From Mytilisepta virgata (Eukaryota > Mollusca > Bivalvia > Mytilida > Mytilidae): a stretch of 64,000 bases of DNA. Below are positions 59,125-64,000 of this stretch, in pieces (within the stretch, counting starts at the first letter, position 1; each line of letters begins with the position of its first letter). The stretch spans positions 36,819,528-36,883,527 of the forward strand of contig CM051520.1 in assembly GCA_028015205.1 (NCBI GenBank). The letters are read 5' to 3'. Made by a program: the position numbers and the translations under genes. The notes below the pieces were generated by a model. That model was not told the origin of the DNA, made no database searches, and saw only the letters and a list, made by a program, of their open reading frames with translations.

Positions 59125-60148
59125 GTATTGCATATAAGTTTCAAAACATTTTACCAAGGCAAACTCAAGTTCAAGTGGAAACCAAAGTGTAACGGATGAA
59201 AAGATGAACATGGGTAACACTTGATATGCCCCTTAGCTTATGCCAGGGGCATAAAAATTAATAAATGCTTATTACAAAGTAAAGCCCATAATCAGTTGGC
59301 TAAAGACATGGTACAATTGGGCATGTTTTATCAATATCACAGTTTTTAACTTAAGTCAATGAAAAACAGGTAACAAGTCCGAATCCATTCTGATAACTCA
59401 CAATATACTGTACATGTCAAATAAAAACTTATTAGAAAAAGGTGCTACAGAAGTGGTGTCTACATATACAGTGTTTTAAATTATCTTGTTGTTCCAAAAA
59501 AAGATGGAGGGATTTCAAACAAATATATTTTACACTTGGAATTTATTGTGTCCATACTACAAAAGGCTTCTTTTCTTACTTTTTGTTTGCAAACTTTGAT
59601 GTTCTGGAAGTTTATGATAAATGGCATGATGTTTGTCATCAGTTAAGGATGTTGGCTGGTCATGTTTTTGAATTTTTGTCAGATGTTCGGAATCATCTGG
59701 CTTTATTCATTTGAATTCCATAAATTATTTTTCCTGCTAACACCCATTTTTCTTTTCATAAATATTTTGCATGCAGAATAATAAGCCATTTGTAAAAATA
59801 TTATAAAATCCTTGTGGTTAATGGTTTTTGAGAAATAAAATTTGTCAATGATAAAGCTATGTAAAATCAAGAGAGCATATTTTTCGCGCTAAATTTTCAA
59901 TGGCTTATATCTCGAAAACAAGCACATGGACCTATAATTTTTTTTCAATCTTTTAGTTCCTTTATTAATCCACTATCAATATTTACCAGTGCTATGAAAA
60001 GCTTGTTATTTTGAAACTCAGCATCGAACATCCTTAAATACGAAAGATGTAATGTTAGTAACATATTTCACAATACACAAATTTTTCAAAGAATTTATGA
60101 TAGATGAAATTAACTATTTTATCACCAATCAATATAAATAAAAAAAAA
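59125..60148. other. Intergenic, no gene supported
   Basis: AT-rich. A 90-codon frame at 59442-59714 has no recognisable domain. 'ggggcata' near 58774 and 'tatgcccctta' near 59219 suggest an older element around the MITE. Confidence 0.5.
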
Positions 60149-61036
60149 CATAGGTAATCTATCGATTACAAAGCTCACCTCGTAACGCATTATTATCACT
60201 AAGCCGTAATTGACTTGAACTTTTCAAAATTTTAAGTGCTCATCCATGCAGAAAAAGAAGGTCACAGCCAGCATCTGAACCATGCATCTTACAAAGCATC
60301 TCTGGATGCTTTGGTTGATGTGGTACTTGCCTGTGAGCAGGAATGCACTTTAACCATTCTTCTGTAAGTGGTCATCCATGCAAAAAATATAGGACACAGC
60401 CAGCATCCAAAGCATGCATTGTGCTAAGCATCACTAGGTGCACCAACCATGGCAATATGATTGATGTGGCATGTGTCAGTAACCAGGAATGGACTTTAAC
60501 CATTCTTCTGTAAGTGGTCATCCATTGGGAAAAAGTAGGTCACAGCCAGCATCCGAAGCATGCATCGTGCTTAGCATCTGAAGGTGCACCAACCACGGCA
60601 ATATGATTGATGTGGCATGTGTCAGTAACCAGGAATGGACTTTAACCATTCTTCTGTAAGTGGTCATCCATCCGGAAAAAGTAGGTCACAGCCAGCATCC
60701 GAAGCATGCATCGTGCTTAGCATCACTAGGTGCACCAACCATGGCAATATGATTGATGTGGCATGTGTCAGTAACCAGGAATGGACTTTAACCATTCTTC
60801 TGTAAGTGGTCATTCATGCGGAAAATATAGGTCAGAGCCAGCATCCGAAGCATGCATTGTGCTTAGCATCACTAGGTGCACCTACCACACCAATATGATT
60901 GATGTAGCACTTGTCAGTAAGTGTGTATGGATCTTAACCATTCTTCTGTAAGTGGGTGCGGATGCCGACACCGACGCCGACGCCAACGCCGGGGGTATCA
61001 CATAAGCCCCCCTCACTTTCGTGAGGTGAGCTAAAA
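60149..61036 (-). mobile_element. Helentron-like element K with 146-bp tandem array
   Basis: On the - strand: 5' hairpin AGC.CACCTCAC-GAAA-GTGAGG..GGCT at 61032, then a (GGCGTC)/(GGTGTC) microsatellite-like run. Five 146-bp units follow. It ends GAGGTGAGCT, a perfect GTAATC-GATA-GATTAC hairpin and CTATG-TTTT. No coding capacity. Confidence 0.8.
60231..60957. repeat. 146-bp tandem array, five units
   Basis: 'cattcttctgtaagtggt' recurs at 60355, 60501, 60647, 60793 and 60939, exactly 146 bases apart. The leftmost unit is the most diverged. Confidence 0.95.
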
Positions 61037-62058
61037 ACTTAAAAGAAATGGATATGAATCTATGATTAATTTATTATGTCAGAACAATATGAAAATACTC
61101 ATTTTACTTTTTCTTTTCTTTTTTGGCTAAATTACAGTTCCTCAACACTATATGTATTTGTAGCATTCTGATATAAGTCCAAGCAAAGCTATTCTTTAAA
61201 GATTTCATCTATTAATATGTTCCCATTGTAGCTATACCAGATACTAGTCCAATGTTTACTCCACCCAGTGAAGCACCATCCATTAAACAGATATCTTAAA
61301 CTTACGAAAAAAAAAAATTTTTATAGCCTCCAAAAAATTGTTGTAATAAATATGAATTATCATAAAATATTTTTAGTTATTTATTATTGGAAATCAAATT
61401 TTTGCCATACCTGGAATCACATTTTAATTCTGATCTTCCCTAAAATAAAGAATTTTACCACTACACCTCTATATTAATTTTAAGTCAACAGCAAAAACAG
61501 CATACAGTAGGATCTCAACTTCTGGAACTCAAATGTTCCTTTGAAATAAGTTTGAGCCATCTAGATCCTGGAAAATTCCAATTCTGAACTGGCACTGAAT
61601 TTGTGTAACATTTATTTAGTTCATTTCATCAAATTTAAATATAAGATCCACTAATTAAAGATTAATTAAGAAACAATCTAAAGGTCAATCCTCTAAAATT
61701 GAAAAACATACCCTTTTAGTTAACTTTTATCAAGCAATACATTTGACTTCATAACATTAAAAATTCAAAATTCAAAATTTAACATTATCCTCTATTGGAA
61801 AATTGTTGTTTCTGCAGAAAAAAAAATATCATTCTCTAAAAAATTCAGCATAATTTCAGAATAAGAGTGGCATACAATATGATGACCTATGTATAAAAAC
61901 TTTCAATATAAATCCACTTTTCTGGTGACAGACTTTGTTGGCTATACTATAATATGTACGTCCCTGCGCTAACAATCAATCTGTTATACTACTCTACAAA
62001 GCAAACTTCTGTCCCTTTGGAGTCTAATTGACAGAGAAAAGTCTGCTGTATTTTATAA
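61037..62058. other. Downstream of the HEAT-like terminal exon
   Basis: Probably holds the 3' UTR of the - strand gene at 62059. TTTATT at 61611-61616 (AATAAA on -) is one candidate polyadenylation signal. No other gene is seen. Confidence 0.45.
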
Positions 62059-62191
62059 TCATTGCTTCAGAAACTCCATTTCCGAAGCTAACACTTTGGT
62101 GACCTGAATACATTTTGCTGCTACGTCACCTCCCATTCTCTTTAATGCCATTTCTGCTGCCTCTCTTACATGTTTTATCGGATCATTTCTC
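62059..62191 (-). CDS. Terminal coding exon of a HEAT-like-repeat protein (partial gene)
   Basis: On the - strand, acceptor cattttag| at 62192-62193, then one base completing a codon, 43 codons and TGA at 62059-62061. It encodes NDPIKHVREAAEMALKRMGG then DVAAKCIQVTKVLASEMEFL and KQ. DP...VREAA..AL..(I/M)GG is the classic second helix and turn of a HEAT repeat, which suggests the last repeat of a longer alpha-solenoid. The intron enters in phase 2. Upstream exons must lie right of 62191 and I could not find any before the window ends. Which HEAT family it belongs to is not recognised. The longer open frame running upstream to 62307 is read-through into the intron. Confidence 0.72.
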
Positions 62192-63211
62192 CTAAAATGA
62201 AAATAAAATGTATCTATATATAGTAGTTTTAAATCACTTTCAGTGCAACTAACTATCAATAAATGTCTGGAGAAAGCCCTACTGACCTTCAGCTGGCAAA
62301 ATGGCACTGTTTGTCAATTAACGATCAAACATAAACACCCCTTGACATAACCTCAGCGATGACAGAGAAGCGATCATTTGTAATTACTGTGTATTACATC
62401 TTACCAGATTCTCAAAAATTACAGTTAAATTTGACAATGATTTTCAAGTATTATAAATGTATAGGAAACGTAACCACTCTGCAAAAATTGCATTTTCATT
62501 TTGAAAATCCATAAATAGTAATTTACTCAAAATAAAAAAAGAGACATTTTCTGAGAGGTGAACATGGATTAAAATCTAACTGCTAATTTTCATTGGCCCA
62601 AGCCTTATCTGAATTTATGTATATTTTTAGAACATAATACACAGTATTTTATTTAATAGTTTACACCAAATTCAGTGTTCTCACTAAGATTTTTTTTATG
62701 ATGAGTCCTGGAACTTTTCAGACTGATGAGTCCTAGAACTCGTTATCACTTTTTATAATGTAAGTTCTGGTATGATTTTGACATTTCATGGTAGGTCTAT
62801 TGTCCTTTTGCTAAAGTTAAACTAAAATCGTGTGCTACCTCAAAATACTGACTGGTATAATTTTTTTTTTAAATTAACATATGCAGGGGTGCTCCAAACT
62901 TGGAACGAAATGTCTGTTACAGATATAAACAAGAAAATTTAAAATTTACCTGTTTAACACCTTATTTATTACTATCATTCTTTTATTTTTTATTATTAAC
63001 TTATCTATTTACTTTATTATTATTTTTTCTTAAACATACTATTATTTTCTTCTCAATGACCTTGTTTTAACACTTTAATATTCAATATTGACAAAATTTT
63101 CATTTATGCATAAATGGAAAAAAGATCAGTCAAATTCCCCTAAATCTAATTTTTAAAGTCTAATTCTAAATCTTATATCATTACCGGTCGGTAAAACTCT
63201 GTGGTCAATAA
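62192..63211 (-). other. Intron of the HEAT-like gene, no further exon seen
   Basis: AT-rich sequence with no convincing splice-flanked exon on the - strand. Element G follows directly. Confidence 0.5.
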
Positions 63212-64000
63212 CTAGAGGCTCTCAAGAGCCTGTGTCGCTCACCTGTATCTAATGTGATTTTGGAAATTATGTAAAATTATATAATGATTGAGACCAAGAT
63301 TGGTTTAATTTGACACAGTATTTAAAATTAAAAACAGGTCATCTTAGTGTAGTCTTACAATAGCTACTGAAGACATCTTATCATTATTATTTTTGAATAT
63401 GTGGTCAAGTTGTGACCATTCAGAATTTTTTTTACAATTTTCTGATAGACTTCTAAACATCTTGGATGATGGATCGGCAACAAAGTAACAACACTTGGTC
63501 AGCAAAGTTTCATTCCATTCAGTGGTTCTCTAAAAGAAGTCATTTGTATGCATTTCCCATAGGGTCCTATGTTAAACTAAGTTCCCCGCTGGCGGCCATC
63601 TTGGATTATGGATCGGCTACAAAGTAACAACACTTGGTCAGCACCTCACAAGGAACATTCATGCCATGTTTGGTTTCATTCCATTCAACGGTTCTCTAAA
63701 AGAAGTCATTTGTATGCATTTCCCATAGGGTCCTATGTTAAACTAAGTCCCCCTCTGGCGCCCATCTTGGATGATGGATCGGCTACAAAGTAACAACACT
63801 TGGTCAGCACCTCATAAGGAACATTCATGCCAGATTTAGTTTCATTCCATTCAGTGGTTCTCTAAAAGAAGTCATTTGTATGCATTTCCCATAGGTTCCT
63901 ATGTTAAACTAAGTTCCCCGCTGGCGGCCATCTTGGATGATGGATCGGCTACAAAGTAACAACACTTGGTCAGCACCTCATAAGGAACATTCATGCCAGA
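63212..64000 (-). mobile_element. Helentron-like element G, inverted copy of B, cut by the window end
   Basis: On the - strand the 3' tail (63212-63460) reads the same as B 19369-19611 by eye, including CAGGTGAGC, the GGCTC-TTGA-GAGCC hairpin and CTAG. It continues into 166-bp units (ggatcgg at 63471, 63610, 63776, 63942). The first unit carries a 27-bp deletion. The 5' end lies beyond 64000. Confidence 0.9.

Noticed and set aside
62192..62307. N-terminal extension of the HEAT-like frame to an ATG at 62307
   Set aside because: Lies upstream of a good acceptor (cattttag) and reads AT-rich intron with no HEAT pattern.

Overview
This is a window of animal nuclear DNA, AT-rich, with spliced genes, very few long reading frames and dense interspersed repeats. 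The repeat types point to a bivalve mollusc and probably a mussel (Mytilidae). They include 'AGCTCACCTG...' elements with a GTCCGTCG microsatellite, tRNA-derived SINEs ending in ACAA or ATCA tails, and a 'gagcacaactg' repeat. The species call is inference. No bacterial, plasmid or phage features are seen.

Three host genes can be supported. (1) POLDIP2 (PDIP38/mitogenin), + strand, 1973-22541. I assembled it by eye as 11 coding exons, all joining in phase, giving 336 aa with a presequence-like N-terminus, a YccV-like domain and an ApaG domain. One exon is only 21 nt. (2) ANKUB1 (two ubiquitin-like folds plus ankyrin repeats), - strand, 30818-33217, an uninterrupted 799-codon frame. (3) The last coding exon of a HEAT-like-repeat protein, - strand, 62059-62191; the rest lies to the right of the window. 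The genes are not obviously linked in function.

The rest is mostly mobile DNA. At least eight copies of a helentron-like, non-autonomous element class are present: A 4834-6351, B 17648-19611, C 19824-20573, D 26229-28543, E 44160-46581 on +; F 56830-57785, K 60149-61036 and G 63212-64000 on -. Older copies H and I and a sequence-unrelated relative J (49920-50576) also occur. Most have a 5' hairpin, a short GTCCGTC-type microsatellite, internal tandem repeats of about 146-166 bp (or 326 bp), a 3' subterminal inverted repeat, a second hairpin and a T-rich flank. Also present are SINEs at 37287-37554, 53498-53706 and 25755-25809, all with clear target-site duplications, TTAA-flanked and mariner-like MITEs, and several long foldback hairpins. 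A decayed tyrosine-recombinase gene lies at about 54555-55155.

Region by region: 1-22.5 kb is POLDIP2 with repeats in its introns. 22.5-30.8 kb is repeat-rich intergenic DNA with element D. 30.8-33.2 kb is ANKUB1. 33.2-43.7 kb is gene-poor, with a CT microsatellite, one SINE and one MITE. 43.7-54.5 kb is a segmental duplication with nested insertions. 54.5-64 kb is recombinase debris, elements F, K and G, a MITE and the HEAT-like terminal exon. All boundaries and homologies were read by eye; no database search or alignment was run.
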